A stretch of DNA of 64,000 nt from Scortum barcoo (Eukaryota; Chordata; Actinopteri; Centrarchiformes; Terapontidae). Under the pieces are notes generated by a model, which had not been told where the DNA came from, made no database searches, and was given only the letters and a program-made list of their open reading frames with translations. Within the stretch, counting starts at the first letter, position 1, and each line of letters starts with the position of its first letter. The stretch lies in contig CM041538.1 of assembly GCA_023238725.1 (NCBI GenBank), positions 6,113,880-6,177,879 on the forward strand, written 5' to 3'. The position numbers were made by a program, and so were the translations under genes. Positions 1 through 12,769 of the stretch are shown here, one piece after another.

Positions 1-704
1 AGCGCAAGTAGCCTCATTGAAATTATAATTATAGGGCTGTGTTTATTCATAAGGTGCGTTACTCCCACAGGATGTATTGTCCAACAAAGCGTGTGACTGA
101 GACAGGAGAGCGTTGTTTGAATCCTTTTTCCTAACAGCTGTCATGTCATGTCCATGATCTTTTCCTAACTTTAAGAAAAAATAGTTGCTGCGCCCTAAAT
201 GATGCAGAGTACTCAAAGTTAACTAGTTTGTGCAAAGTGTTGCCTGAAGGTAAGGGTAAAGATGTATCACCCTGTCAAATGGCGAATGGAAAGCTTGCGT
301 TTGTAGAGATGGATGCGTTGAAATCATACAAATGTGGTCAACAGTGCACAGTTTTTAAAAGGCTCTCCTCGGTGGGATTCATAGTGTTACAGATACTGTT
401 CAGTCAAGCATTTTGTTTGAGGCGTACTGACACTATAAACTTTACCGAAGCTTAAACACAGAAGCGGCACTAAGTGACGCTGTTAGAAAACGATGTCGTC
501 CTGCAGATGACCAATTTTGGCATTAAGTTCAGAGGCCTTGTTGCTTTGATTCGATTAGTAGCACATGAGGAACAAGGCGGTCTGAAAGCACACTTCACCA
601 ACAATATTCCCTCTGTTTACAGCGCACACCCCGCATGTCTCCCATCTCTTCCTTGTTCCCGGGTTGTCCTATACTGTTGTTCCCCACAAGCACACTCACG
701 CATT
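1..704. other. Intergenic, no gene seen
   Basis: Unique-looking sequence with only short unsupported ORFs (228-455, 474-749). The first 60 bases have an AATTATAATTATA tract. No repeat, splice pair or promoter could be supported. Confidence 0.6.
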
Positions 705-1005
705 CACACACACACACACACACAGGCATCCCAAATCACACCACAGTAACTCTACCCAAGGCCGGTGTCTTATTCAAATGGTACAGTGTGTGTGTGTGTG
801 TGTCTTCTCAGTCTCTCTGTCAGGCCTTTCATGTGTCTTTTTCAAAAGAAGCTGTCAAGTTGTACTGTTTAAGGGCTCACAGGAGGGACAAAAAGCATAC
901 TTTGTTTTGTTTTGTTTGCCTGCCGTGGCGTTCGGCTGAGAGTGAGTGAGTGAGTGGAGGAGAGAGAGGAGGGAGAGAGAGAGAGAGAGAAGAGAGAGAG
1001 AGGAG
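705..1005. repeat. (CA)n, (GT)n and GA-rich simple repeats
   Basis: (CA)10 at 705-724, (GT)9 at 786-803, TTTTG units near 901-917, and an all-purine GAGT/GA tract at 937-1005. These create overlapping short ORFs on the plus strand that are not genes. Confidence 0.9.
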
Positions 1006-1064
1006 TGGGGGTAACATGTAATTTACTGTTTGCCCCACTCTACTGTACATCGCTTTAGTTATGC

Positions 1065-1221
1065 TAATGCTGCTCTTTGTCGGGCTGAGGAGATAGCCAT
1101 CAATCAGCTGTCAATTGGTCAATTGGAAGAAAGGAAAGAAAGACAGAGCGGCAGAAAGAGAAGGCCCCTGCTCCCTCCCTCCTCGTCCTCCTCTTCTTCT
1201 CCTCTGCTACCTAGCGGACTT
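1065..1221. repeat. Duplicated ~150-bp element, copy A
   Basis: Runs from TAATGCTGCTCTTTGTC through GCCATCAATCAGCTGT, a GA-rich centre and CCTCTGCTACCT to GACTT. It aligns along its length with 4729-4877, roughly 80-85% identical by eye with a net 8-bp length difference. Flanks are unrelated. Holds the PBX/HOX-type ATCAATCA at 1099-1106. Confidence 0.8.
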
Positions 1222-1489
1222 GGGGGTCCTGGGAAAGCCTGGCAGCTGGATCCGGATCTGGATCTGGAGTCCAGGTGGAGGGCAGGAGGAGGCAAAAGGG
1301 GCAAAGGCAGAGTGCAAAGTGAGAGTGTGTAAAAAAAGAAGTTTGTCACAGCGTGTTTTTGTGTCTTTATGATGAGCTGTCTGGGCGTCAAACAGCCCTC
1401 AGAGTCTTTGTTTTCATCTTGTTGTTGTTGTCGTTGTCATCGTCAAAAAGCATTTAAAATGAAGTATCTAATTGTAATATGACACCTCT

Positions 1490-1790
1490 GGAAACTCTGT
1501 GCCACTCGCAGCCGTCGGCCGCTGTCAGCAGAGGACGAACCCTTTATTATGCTAGCTAATGTTAGCGCTAAGATAAGCTAACAGGCCCATTAGTGCCAGT
1601 TCATTTAGCTCGTTAGCCGAAGCCTCGGGGCTGATGACATTCATTACATATCATTAGTGCACAATTAACATGTCTCTCTCTGACACCGTCGCTCCCAATG
1701 TTACACGACACTTTTAATCATGTTTTATGAAATGTTTCTGCCGGCGTGACATGATTTATGAGTTTTACATGACATGGCGTTCATTACATT
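1490..1790. promoter_or_regulatory. Candidate conserved noncoding element
   Basis: Unique block with many homeodomain-type cores: TTATTATGCTAGCTAATG near 1542, CATTACATATCATTAGTG and ACAATTAACATG between 1641 and 1671, TTTTAATCATG near 1711. Also has GATAAG and AGCTAAC near 1572-1581. Shares the 10-mer TAGCGCTAAG (1563-1572) with another candidate element at 29845-29854. Confidence 0.35.
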
Positions 1791-2186
1791 AAACAGCTGT
1801 AATCTTAAGCGCTGCTGCACACTGATTCCAGGTCCAAAGTCAGAATCCTGCTTTGTCCTTGGGACTGAAAACTGGGAAGTAGTTTATTTAAAATCATATT
1901 TTTTTTCCCCCTCCCATCAATTCATTTTCCATTTTACTGCTTCCTTGACTATTAATCTTCCAGGAATGCAATTTACATTTTGCAGCACATTCCAGTGTGT
2001 CAAGGTAAATTTTCTAAAGCTGATTCAGTTCTCATTTTTAGAAGATTGCAGAGTGCGCTGCAGTCTGAAAAGACCTTCAGGATAATAGTGGAGATGAGGT
2101 GTGTCAGATTTTAACTGCTTTTTTAAGCCTAGTTTTGTAGTCCACCGTTTCAAATCAGAGATTTTGACACTAACTGTTGCAGCCAA
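1791..2186. other. Intergenic, nothing identified
   Basis: AT-leaning sequence with one short ORF (1774-2085) lacking any domain. Confidence 0.5.
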
Positions 2187-2470
2187 ATGTAGTGGTAGGA
2201 AGTAACTATGTACTTTTACTCAGGTACTGTACTTAACTACAGTACAAATCACTATTTACATTTTACATCACTTTATACTTCTCTTCCACAACATTTAAGA
2301 GGGACATGTTCTTTGTAATTTCACATACAAAACATATGATCCCTTTATAAAGTATTATGAGTCGCTACAGATTCAACTGTCCAACAGTGAAGAAATTAAA
2401 CTATCTCTACCTCAATCAGCTGCAACATTGCTTGATGATGCTGACGATGCTTGGTACTGTTTATGCATGA
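2187..2470 (-). repeat. Degraded teleost interspersed repeat (AGTGGT-GGAAGTAACT type)
   Basis: AGTGGTAGGAAGTAACTATGTAC, TTTACTCAGGTACTGTACTTAA, TTATACTTCT-TTCCAC-ACATTTAAGAGGGA and a following 'CTACCTCAATCAGCTGCAAC' stretch match in order the consensus of a repeat I know to be abundant across teleosts. Judged reversed relative to the copy at 59605. No coding capacity. Confidence 0.6.
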
Positions 2471-2843
2471 ATAGAATAATATTATATAGTTTAATAGAAT
2501 TCTGAAGGTGTTTTTAATCAGAACTTGCTTACTTGTAATCAATAACTTGAACTTCAGAATTTTGTAAAACAATAAGATACTTTGATTATACATCGCAATC
2601 AAGTTGCACTGAAAATGGTATTTTTCATTAATCATCAGCCAACCTTAATTTAGATGTTCGCTTAAATAATCTGGACTTGGTCCTGGAGCATGTTTTGTGA
2701 AGCATTTCACAGGAATTTCACCAGAAAGGATTTTGTTTCTCAGATCATTTGTTTGAAGTAATATATTGCTTTAACCAGTTCCTGTGATGGAAAACCTTCA
2801 GAAATCATTTATATACAAAGATCTAAGAATGCTTATGTCAGTC

Positions 2844-2888
<45 letters not shown>

Positions 2889-3289
2889 GAGGTACAAACA
2901 GTACTATTCTTTTTTTTCCCACTATCACACTCAACCACCCACTGATCCACGCACAGACATACAGAGAGAGAGAGCAGTATTGATTTTGCTGTCTCCAGAC
3001 TGTTGAGACTGTGTGTACTTGTGTGTGTGTGTTAGTGTGTGTATAAAAAGGATTAAGGCCCTCGCACAGCTGAGATACCATCAGCCATCAACCCTGCTAG
3101 TCCGCTTCGGGCTTTCCCGGCTGCCGCATTGTCTATTCTGCTCCGCTATGTGAAAAATGTTGAATATCAACAATGGCTTTCAGTGGTGTATTGTTGAGTT
3201 TTTGTATGAACTAATCTTGCCTCAGTGAAAGAGACCTAGGGCTTGGACAAAACGTCTAGAGCCACAGCATTCCTAGCTGGCTCTCCCCT
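2471..3289. repeat. Intergenic with (CA)n at 2845-2886 and GT-rich 3008-3043
   Basis: The only identifiable content is the 21-unit CA repeat and the interrupted GT repeat. The short minus-strand ORF at 2833-3081 is made of them. Confidence 0.75.
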
Positions 3290-3560
3290 TGAACACTGAG
3301 CAGAAGGCTGGGGCTGAGGGAGGCAGAGTAGAGGGGAAGGCAGGCTGGAGGAGAGGCAGGGACGGGGAGAGCCGGGGCCGGGGTAGGAGCTCCGAGGCTG
3401 GGGGTTAGGGGGATGACTGTGCCAGGGAGGAGGCTGGGGTTGGGGGGAGGTGGGGCGTTGAGGGGGGTAGAAGTGTGGAGGTGAGAGGGCGGGGTGGGCA
3501 CGGGTGCCTGGCTAAGGTGGGAGACAGGTGAGGGACAGGGAGGCTGAGGAGAGGCCACGA
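3290..3560 (+). repeat. G-rich low-complexity tract with a G-quadruplex motif
   Basis: The plus strand is strongly purine/G-skewed. At 3436-3467 four G-runs of at least four (loops TT, AGGT, CGTTGA) form a canonical quadruplex pattern. The proline-rich minus ORF (3256-3558) is a by-product. Confidence 0.7.
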
Positions 3561-4728
3561 TTAAGGTGGAGGAGCAATGCTAAGCTAAAGGAGAGATAAA
3601 GACGAGGGATAAGGTTTGGGGGAAAGTGTCGCACTGGAGGAGGAGGAGAGGAAGGCCAAGTAGAGAAGATAATGGGATAGTGATGAAACTGGGACAGAAG
3701 AGTTTACTGGGACTAGGTTGGCAGGGGTTGAAATGAACAAAAATATGTTACCTGGATGAATGTAGGAGACGAATATAAGCTGAAGATGTCTTAAAGCAGT
3801 TAAAGTAAACTAGATTAGGCTGGAGCTGAGACAGGCGGCAAGAGGACCAGAGACCAACATATAGGGAGAAAAAGAGACTTTAGGAGTGGGGAGTCTGTTA
3901 TCCCTTTCCTGCCATGGATGTAACGCTGGTTTGGACACCAGCCGACGTCCAATCAGACAACAGGACCCTAGGCCTTGTCATAATGACAACCATGACATCA
4001 CTGCAAGGTAAGCTGAAAGATGTCTGACTGACTGAGTTACTGACTGACTGGGTGACACAGAGCAGATCCAGTGGCTGTCTTAATTAATTTTTTTTTGTTC
4101 TTATACTTCCTCCTCTCTCTCTCTCTCTCTCTCTCTGCCGTCTCTCTCGCTCTCCCTGAAACGAGCTCAGCTAACAAAGGGTCCAGGTGTGGGTGCAGGT
4201 GTAGAGTGTATGAGGAATGACTGTCAGAGGCCATGGAGGAGTCTCCATGCAGGTTTCTTTCGTGGCTGTGCTGGCGTTTTTCAGTGCAGATTTATCTCTT
4301 AGCAAAATGCCTGCGGTGCTGTTTAGAGTGAGAGAAGTCTCAGTCTGTGTGTGTGTGTGTGTGCGTGCGTGCGTGCATGCGCGCACAAGAGTTGCCATCT
4401 CTCTGTGGTCTCCCCCTTCATGTGTCTCCTTCCTGTCCTGCTGTGTCTGATGAGGCTCCTGCAGATGAAAGGAGGGAGATGGAGCCGGGATGGAGTCGAT
4501 AGTGATCTTCTCCCTGTGTTTGTGTTAGATTCTGCCTACAGGTGAACCTGTGTTCACCTTGGAGTCAGGGCAGAGTGACACCAAGTTAAATGAGCAGTTT
4601 TACATGTGGCGCATTTCCATCGGTTTCCCCACCTCAAGCAAGTCCAGGAACTGGCCAGTATGTAGACTAATGTTGAGCAAAGGAGAGATCAACATGCTTA
4701 AGGGCACAGCAGTTTTTTAAAGGTAATT
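3561..4728. other. Intergenic with simple repeats
   Basis: Holds a GACT-rich stretch (4021-4053), (CT)n at 4112-4136 and (GT)n running into GTGC/GCGC alternation at 4346-4384. No gene or element otherwise recognised. Confidence 0.6.
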
Positions 4729-4877
4729 TAATGCTGCTCTTTGTCAGGCTGAGGAGACAGCCATCAATCAGCTGTTAATCGGTCAGTCAGGAAATGAGAC
4801 AGAGTGTGAGAAAGAGAAGGCCCCTGCTCCCGCCCTCCTCTGCCTCCTGTTCTTCTCCTCTGCTACCTCGCAGACTT
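4729..4877. repeat. Duplicated ~150-bp element, copy B
   Basis: Direct-orientation partner of 1065-1221, 3.66 kb away. The best-preserved part is the first 45 bases including ATCAATCA (4763-4770); the second half keeps GAAAGAGAAGGCCCCTGCTCC and TTCTTCTCCTCTGCTACCT. It could be a local duplication of a regulatory element or two members of an unnamed dispersed repeat. Confidence 0.8.
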
Positions 4878-7060
4878 TTTATTTAGGTGATCCTGGAGGT
4901 GTTTTACCATCATCTACATTTCCTTTGCATTATAAGAGAATAGTGTATAGTGACAGCACACTCAAAAATCAAGGGTTTTCTAATGTGCATTCTGACACTT
5001 GTGATGCTACTACATTAATATGAATATATAATATTGAGTATACATTATTTGCACCGCATAGACTCGAGATGTAGTATGGTATTGGGACATTTACATATTG
5101 GGTATATTTAGTTTCCTTGCTCAGGTCTTTTGACCTAAGCAGAGTTTTCAGCAAGCATTTCGGTGTAGGAGCCTTTGTGTAGTATTATTCTTACCTTACA
5201 GCACCTAAAAAACAATTCCATTCACTCAAAGACTACACCAGCATGTTACTTAATGCATGAGATGATGTCATCAATCGATCAGCACACCTTTAATGTCAAT
5301 AAGATGACTTTGACTTTGTGTCTGTTTTTATTGACTGTCTTGCATGACATTTAGTGATCGTGCCAAAAAAAATATTTAGTGATTTCAACTGAATTATGTG
5401 AACAGTAAATTTTCTGTCTCCTCACTTGGAAAAAAGTGGCTGTTCAAAGCTTATTCTTCATTTTTCTAAGCATCCTTTTTTGTCAGAATTTTCTCAGGAA
5501 GGATATTTTTTTAAAACTCTGGTGTTTGGTGTTTGAGTTGTTGTTCAGGGAGATGAACAGCAGAGTGGTGGTTTTCTTTCTCACAGTGACGCAAACACAA
5601 GTAGTTTCTGACACTGTTCTCATCGGCACCGTGGGGCCTGCTGGGGTCAACGTGGTGTGTGTGTGGCAGTTTGGGGTCAGTGCCACGGAAACCTGGAATT
5701 GAGAGATGGTTGGCTTAACCCTTCACCCCCAATACACACACACACACACACGGACATGTGACATCAGTGCAGTCTAATCGGTGGCCCCTGGTGATTTGTC
5801 CTCTCAGCTTGAAGCCCTGTCATTCCTCCCTGCTCTCCTCACAATTACAGCCCTGAACTGAACTAGAAAATCTGCTCCAATCTAGCAATTAGTCCTGAGG
5901 CCACTGGCTGTGTGTGTGTGAATGTATGTGTGCGTGTGCATGCTCTTTGTGTTCCAGTTCTTGCGAGGACACTGAAGTCGGTGACAGCCAAATGGTGATT
6001 TTGTCCGTTTGCATTTCAGAGACATCAATATGTTCTTGTTGGTTTCATATTTTTTACCTTGTTGTGATTATTGTAAACATTAGTCAGTGGAGATAATTGT
6101 TGGCCTTGCACAGATGATAGTGTTTCTCAAAATTAAGAGCCCTTCCATCCTGCAACTTCTTGCTCTTCTGCTTTGCGTTGGTTTGTCTTTTGAAACTTTT
6201 GGAAGAGATTTTTCTAATGAATCTAAAAACTTTTCTGCATATTTACACACGTGAAAGACAGCACCTTCCCATTTTGTTCTGTAAAGTAATATGCAAGATT
6301 TTGTGTTAAATTGAGAGAGGCTGAGGCTGATGGAGGTTAAGATGTATCATTTTTCAGCGTCAAAGTTCCTATTATCATATCAATTATTGTAAACCGGTTT
6401 GTCTGTGCAATGGAGGACCGTCCAGGATGGCAAAATTAAAATCACCCAGTGAATCAACAAAGATGCTGCAACCTGTCTCGGTCTAACTCTAGAGGACAAA
6501 GGGAGTACATACACCTGGGAAGGACTGCACCCCAGTCCTGCAGTGTTTTGTGCTGTAAGGTGATGCAGAGATTTGAGCGCTCTTTTTGTATTCACATCTT
6601 CGTTTATGGAAGTTTAAATGTAGTTATTCATTTGTGATACTTTTTACATAAAGAAGTCTTTTTTCTAGTAAAAAGTTCTCAAGAACATGCATAGTACCCC
6701 TCACATGCCAAATGATGGCACCCCTGAGTTGCCTAACTTGTCTTCATTATAACAACACATGACTTGGCCCGCTCAGACGTGTAAAGACCATGTAAATACA
6801 GAGAGCGAAAGACAGCCTCGGGGTTCAATGGGTTTAAAGTAATCCAACGCAGAGTCCTTACAAGTGTGGCAAATCCAAATGAAAGTATGAGTGTGTGAGG
6901 AGGAGAGGACGAAGTGGACAGGGGAGGAGAGCTGCGTGGTCAGGACGGGACGTGGTGCGGGTGGGTAGGAGGGAAGGTTTTCATGGCCAGGGGGAGAGCA
7001 GGCCTGACTGGGCAGCGACAGAGACGCTTAGTGCCGCCTGGCTTCCTCCTAAAGACTCGG
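4878..7060. other. Intergenic, (CA)n at 5734-5750
   Basis: Mostly AT-rich unique sequence. ORFs here (4969-5154, 5436-5702, 6380-6595, 6449-6637) are short, overlap on opposite strands and show no domain. Confidence 0.55.
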
Positions 7061-7350
7061 CCTCCCCCCCCCCCACCCCACCCTCGTGCATCTCGCTCCT
7101 GTGTCTCCTCTCTCCTCCACCACCACTCTCTCCTTCACTTTCCTCTCTCCTCCTTTTGTCTCTTCCCTCCTTCACCCTCCAGTTCCTCCCGCTCGTTCTC
7201 TTTTTCTCGCTCCGTTCCTCCATTTCTCCCACTTCCTTAGTTTTTTTTTCCCCCCCTGCTCGTCTGGGCCATTACAGACACTCAGCAGCAGGCTGAGAGG
7301 CGGGGGTGGGTGGCGGCGGTGGTGGGATGGGGAGATTGAGGGGGGACAAA
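7061..7350. repeat. CT-rich low-complexity tract followed by a G-rich tract
   Basis: 7064-7260 is almost all pyrimidine on the plus strand (C-run at 7064-7075, repeated TCCTC/CTCC) and 7291-7350 is G-rich (GGGGGTGGGTGGCGGCGGTGG). The overlapping ORFs 6895-7296, 6914-7240 and 6981-7232 are compositional artefacts. Confidence 0.7.
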
Positions 7351-8399
7351 AGCCCTGAGATGCAGCGGTCCGACGAGAGTGGCTGGCTTTGAAAAGAAGC
7401 TGGACTTCTTAATGCAGCGAGTGGATGGACAGACTCGGATAGACAGACAGAGCAGACTCAGCTCTTTATCCTCGTCCTTTAGCTGATGCCTGTTTTGGCC
7501 AAAAAAGCACATCATCCGCCTTGTGCCCTTCCCTCTGTGCCTGATGTTTTATCAAACACATTAAGATGTGATGGAGGGATAGGTGGAGGGAGGAGGAGAA
7601 GAGGGTAATATAGCTGAAGGCCAGACACTTAAGAGGCTGACGGAGAAAACTTTTCCGCTCCCTAAGAGGAGGACAGGCAAACACATGGATAGGATAGAGG
7701 AGTGTGTGCGTGCGTTTCCTTTAGAGGTTGCATCTCTTTTATTGTGCATTAAGACATTACACATTAGAGTGTCACTGTTCCTGCTGTGTAGCTGTTGTTC
7801 GGGTTAATGTTGAAGGAGAAAATATTGACAGTGAAGTTGGATGCAGCACATTAAGAGAACTGAAAGTGCTGCTTTACAGGTTTTTACAAAACTGCTTTAG
7901 AAGACACGTCTCAGCTAATAAAGGCCCCACACTAAGACACAAATATGCAAACACAATCAAACTTCTATTTTGTTATCATAATGACATTTTTGGTTTGGAA
8001 ACCTAAAGCTTTTCACTCTGTTGACTTTTTTTCTTGCAGTTGCAGAGATCAATAAAGAAATAAAGTAAAATAATTTTACAAATCCATAACTCTTTGTGAC
8101 ACTAATCTTTGTGACACAGCATCGAGGACAAACAACACTTTTCTTCAAAAGCTTCAGTAGTAAACAGATGAGCTAAATGGATTTACTGTCCAACTCCCAT
8201 CTCTTATCAACCTAATTCTCCGACCAATTATGGCAGTTTGTATTCGGCGGTATTATTTTACTCAGATGGGAGGGGTCCTCAAATTATATTTTCTGCCTAC
8301 ATTTATTTACTTGCACTAGCTGTCTCTTTGTTGTGGGTGGTGTAAGAGTATTATTATGGATTTGGCTCTGAGAGCTTAGCTGGTCTGCAATTTTGATAT
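7351..8399. other. Intergenic, no gene seen
   Basis: A unique stretch near 7460-7570 (AAAAAGCACATCATCCGCCTTGTGCCC...TTTTATCAAACACATTAAGATGTG) looks denser than its flanks and may be regulatory. The rest is AT-rich. Confidence 0.35.
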
Positions 8400-8600
8400 C
8401 AGCTGGACTTTGATCAAATGCAACAAGCTCTAAATCCACTTTAATCAGCGCGGCGTTCGCTTACCAACGAGGAGACTTCACAACAGGCGCGGCACAGGGA
8501 CGCATCTGAGAAGCCGGGCGAATAAACACAGACTTATTGACACTTAAGTATTTGCGCTAATAAACTTAAATGAAGCTAAAGTTACATGGAAAACAGTTTT
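8400..8600. promoter_or_regulatory. Candidate conserved noncoding element
   Basis: Unique block containing TTTGATCAAATG (palindromic TGATCA with TCF-like TTTGATC), CACTTTAATCAGCGCG, AATAAACACAGACTTATTGACA and GCTAATAAACTTAAATG. Base content switches from AT to GC and back within 150 bp, unlike neighbouring filler. Confidence 0.3.
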
Positions 8601-10559
8601 GGAGATCAGTGTTATAATCTGGACCCAAGGGTTGTTTGAGTGGTGTCAGAGCTCTGTGACCGAGTGGTGAAGCTTCTTGGATCATTATTTGTTTGTGTAA
8701 TGGGATAGTAGATATTTAAATTGTGTAAGATCATGTTAATTGTTTGGTCTGTATCTACTGTGCTATGCTGTTTTTTTGTGTTTCAGCTTTTCACTGCCCA
8801 GAGATCACCTTTTAATGAGGTCAAAGTGCAGCAGATGCAGTTTCATTATCCCATTACATTCATCAGTGAGACAAATATAAAGAAACAGATTTCTGTCCGC
8901 ATGAAAATGTTGTTTATTTCCATGTAAAATTGCCGTGCATGGACATAAAAAGCTTTCCCTACTGTGAAACAAACATTTCATTAAGATGTACCTTAAAGCT
9001 GCTATACTCAATATTTCTTTATGAACACAGGATTAAATGGCAAGGTTACATGACAGGTATCACTGGTAGGAAACCTGTAAAGAATAATCTCATCAGCTCT
9101 GCTGTGCTTTTTAGCATCCTTTAACTCATTGTTTTGGTTTTATGTCACAACTTTACTGTTTTGGTTCACTCTCACAGCTCTCATCATGATTGTATTCAGC
9201 CGTTTTCTGCCTAAAGCTCCTAAATGTCCACGACCGGTCCTGCACCAAATGGCAGAGAAACAGATTTAGACACTAGCTTGTGAACGTAGGGAAGCAAAAA
9301 ATGACTGATTATAGGTTTAAGAATAATCATAACCTTGTAAACAAGGCTGTTGGTTTCTAGGCCTAACCATATTTTTCCTGTGGTGCCATCAGCAGTATGT
9401 TGCAGGTGAACATGTATGTTGCTCATAGAAACCATTATTGGAAATGTTCCACTTGAAGTTTCAAGTTTTCTTACAATCAGCCTTTTTCCAGATACTTTGC
9501 TTTTTTCCATAATCAGTGTAATGATAGGCCTAATGTCAGACAATAAGACAATATTATGGGAAGTTGTTTTTATCGTTGTGGTATTCCAGTTTTCCTTTTA
9601 TCATACCAATGTATTTTTATTTTATTTAATTATTCATTGTTCTTTTTAATATCTTTCTTTGAATTGCAATCAACACAAATAGGTTTGTTGTGTTTTTTCA
9701 TATACTGTTTCTATAGTCTCACAGTTGTTTCCAGCACAGCTGTGCACCCACACACATAGTTTGGGCAGAAGACTAACCCCATGCATATCTGAAGATGAGT
9801 CATTGCATTACGTTTTCATTAGGAGATCACATAAAGACAAAGCCATCATAAAAATGTATCCCACTACTTCTCGGTCTGACATGTTAATGCTTGGTTTGGC
9901 AAATACATTTATATTAGAGCCACAGCTATTCATTTCAGTTTATTCAGAGATATGTGATGAATTGTGTGTGTGAATGGTGACAAACACAAATTAACTTGTG
10001 ACCGCACTCTCATATAAGTGGGTCAAACATGAGAAAAACTCACACCTTTCATCAAGTATTTGTTTTGTATGTTAAAGCAGCATCAGTAATATAGAGTAGA
10101 GTAACAGCAGATCCCATTTTCTTTTATAATCTTATCACAAATTCATTTGTTTTTTCACAGAATGGTCAATGAGCCCATAGCTTGTTGATTGATTTGTGAA
10201 ATTAGTTCTATGACTCTACATCCCTCAAACAAAGAACTTAAATGAAATCAAAATTGGTTTTGTTTTAAAAAGCTAATATGAAAAAAAAGAGGCACCACAT
10301 TGTTCTGCCAGCAGCGATGTATTATAGAGTATTAGACCTGAGTGTGTGTGCATATTAGCAGAGGCATGGATAGACTATCACACAAAGAGGTTATAAGAGA
10401 TGGTTTTATTGCACAACAATAGGTTTATAAGGCTTAAACTGATCTGCAGCATACCTACAACAACAGCCAAACACACACAAACACACATGCTCTGATGAAG
10501 GCATATGTATGTATACAACAAACCCATTCAACCTGAGCATGTGCCAAAAAGTTTCACAA

Positions 10560-10602
<43 letters not shown>

Positions 10603-10666
10603 GTCAGCATAGCCAAATCCTGCTAGCTCTCTCCTAAGTCCGGCCAAGACCATCTACTGTAGCCAT

Positions 10667-10704
<38 letters not shown>

Positions 10705-12099
10705 CCCAACAGCCAAAACCCAGTGACACCCAGGCCAACTCCCCATTTAACACGGAAACACACACATATGTAAAATGTGACCACACAGCTTAGCCCCCCA
10801 GTAAGACCCACAGTGCCGACCGTGTGTGTGTGCTCACGGCGGTCAGTACTGAGGCCGTTCCCTGCGGCCTGGGGAGTGCGGATGGAGGGATGGAGAGGCA
10901 GAGAGAGAGAGAAAGAGGATTAGAGTGATATGGAGACAAAGAACAACAATAGTTTGTCACATTTTGTCAGAGAGGATTTTATGGAAAAGCTGATTTGGAG
11001 TCTGCCACCAACAAACAACGATCGGAAATATGGGATTTACTACTAAATCAGTTTGAGAATTTGCATGAAGTTTAACAACGCCTAAGTGTGTGTGATACTT
11101 TCTAAATGTGTGTGAGTTTGCGTGTGTGCAAACTCACAATATATTTAACAAAAGTCAATTTCAGATGTAAAACATGATATAAAAGTTTCTTTAGTTTGGG
11201 TGTGTTGGTATTTCTTTCATGTTGGATACTATATTACCTAGTTTACACTAATTCTCAGTGTTCCCAATAATGCCCAATGTGATGTTTCTACATTACATCA
11301 TGAACATTTCCTGCTGTGTGAACAAGATTTTCCATTAACATCTGGTGGTGATGTGTCATTCTTCACGCTGGACGTGCTTGAAATGACACATTTCTGACAA
11401 AAGCAGCTGCTGAAGTCGATACACACAAGCTAAATACAACATCGGTATCTAGAGTTTCACATCATGTAATGCAGTCTCAATTGTTGTGATGTTTTTTTTT
11501 TTTTTTAAATAACATATTTTCACCCAATAGAGGCTTCTAATAATTGGGGTTGTCTCAGCTGCCAATATCAACCTTTTAAAAAACAAATTTATCATTTTGT
11601 TGGCATTCTTTTAAGATATTGTGGGTTATACCATCTGAAACATCTAGAAAAGTTGAATCACATTATACTATCTATCTGACAATAAGGTAAATAAAAAAGC
11701 AATGCATTTGAATGCTCTCAGAGAGAATATACCTACACACAGACAGTATAATTCTCTAAATTTATTAGAAATATATAATAAAAATTTACATCTATCACAA
11801 GTGACATAGCAAACGTGCAATACATTAAAACCCAAGTATGCACAGTATGGAAATCTAGCAGAAATGTTCAAATATGAACATTATTAAGAATTCTTCTGAA
11901 AACAGTTTGGATTTTTGTGTGAACATGGATACAGATTTACTCACTAACCCTGACCCAACTTTCCATCAGATTGTTTTGAAGAGATATTTCACAGGCCAGT
12001 GTAGATAAATGGCAGTGAATACACAGCCACCACAGAGGAGGTAAACACAATGGCTAAGATCTCCTTGAAAACACAGATTTAACTTGTTATGTTTGATTT
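8601..12099. other. AT-rich intergenic block with CA repeats
   Basis: No gene, splice pair or promoter seen. Contains (CA)n at 10566-10598 and 10668-10703, a T15 run at 11492-11506 and a PBX/HOX-type TGATTGAT at 10186-10193. ORFs at 8721-9973 are short and overlap on both strands. Confidence 0.6.
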
Positions 12100-12400
12100 C
12101 AGCCTTTAATAAAGGGGAGTCAGTATATTACATGTTCAAATGACTATGCAGAGAAATGTGTCGGGGGTGATTTACTTTGCGCTGCATCCCCGCTGTCCTC
12201 TAAATGAACCAGATAAACATCAGTAAGTTGATCGCGTAACTGATTCACTAAAACATTTTGTGCATCTATGGAAGGATTACTGCTCCTTCACCTCTTTGCC
12301 TGCTAAATGAGGCATTACTGCGGCACCGGAGCCTCCGAAATCTGAGCCACTTTCATCCACAGTTTAGCGAAAATGTCGCCAAAACAGCAGGCAGCGGGAG
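12100..12400. promoter_or_regulatory. Candidate conserved noncoding element
   Basis: Unique low-repeat block: TTTAATAAAGG, GGGGGTGATTTACTTTGCGCTGC, AACCAGATAAACATCAGTAAG, TTGATCGCGTAACTGATTCAC, GGAAGGATTACTG and CTAAATGAGGCATTAC. No ORF crosses it on the plus strand. Confidence 0.35.
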
Positions 12401-12760
12401 CTTTCAGACGTGGGCGGTGTAAGGCGGGGAAACAGCAGGATCAGTTTGAAGTGAATGAAATGATTTAATGTTTCAGAGTCAGCCTCGCCCCTGGGGAATG
12501 GAACGATATGGGCTCCTAATTGACACCAGGTCAACTGCTTCCTCCTCTCACACACTCACTCACACACTCTCGCTCTCTCACACACACTCACTGTTTTCTG
12601 TTTCACACTGTTTCTGCTTCAGCTGTCCCTCCCTCTCCGTCTCCCTCTCTCTCTCTCTGACACACACACATTACAGTCTCGCCAGTAGCCAGACCAGTCC
12701 AGTGCTGGCCGGTGCCGGACAAACAAAGGCCTGCGCTGTCCGACTATAATGATGGATGAC
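12401..12760. other. Gap between two candidate CNEs, CA/CT simple repeats
   Basis: CACACTCAC/CTCTCT interspersion at 12546-12600 and 12640-12671. The ORFs here encode mostly S/T/H/L from the repeats. Confidence 0.6.
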
Positions 12761-12769
12761 CACCAGTCT

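Noticed and set aside
6895..7296. 133-codon proline/serine-rich ORF
   Set aside because: It lies in a CT-rich low-complexity tract and overlaps ORFs in other frames and on the other strand.
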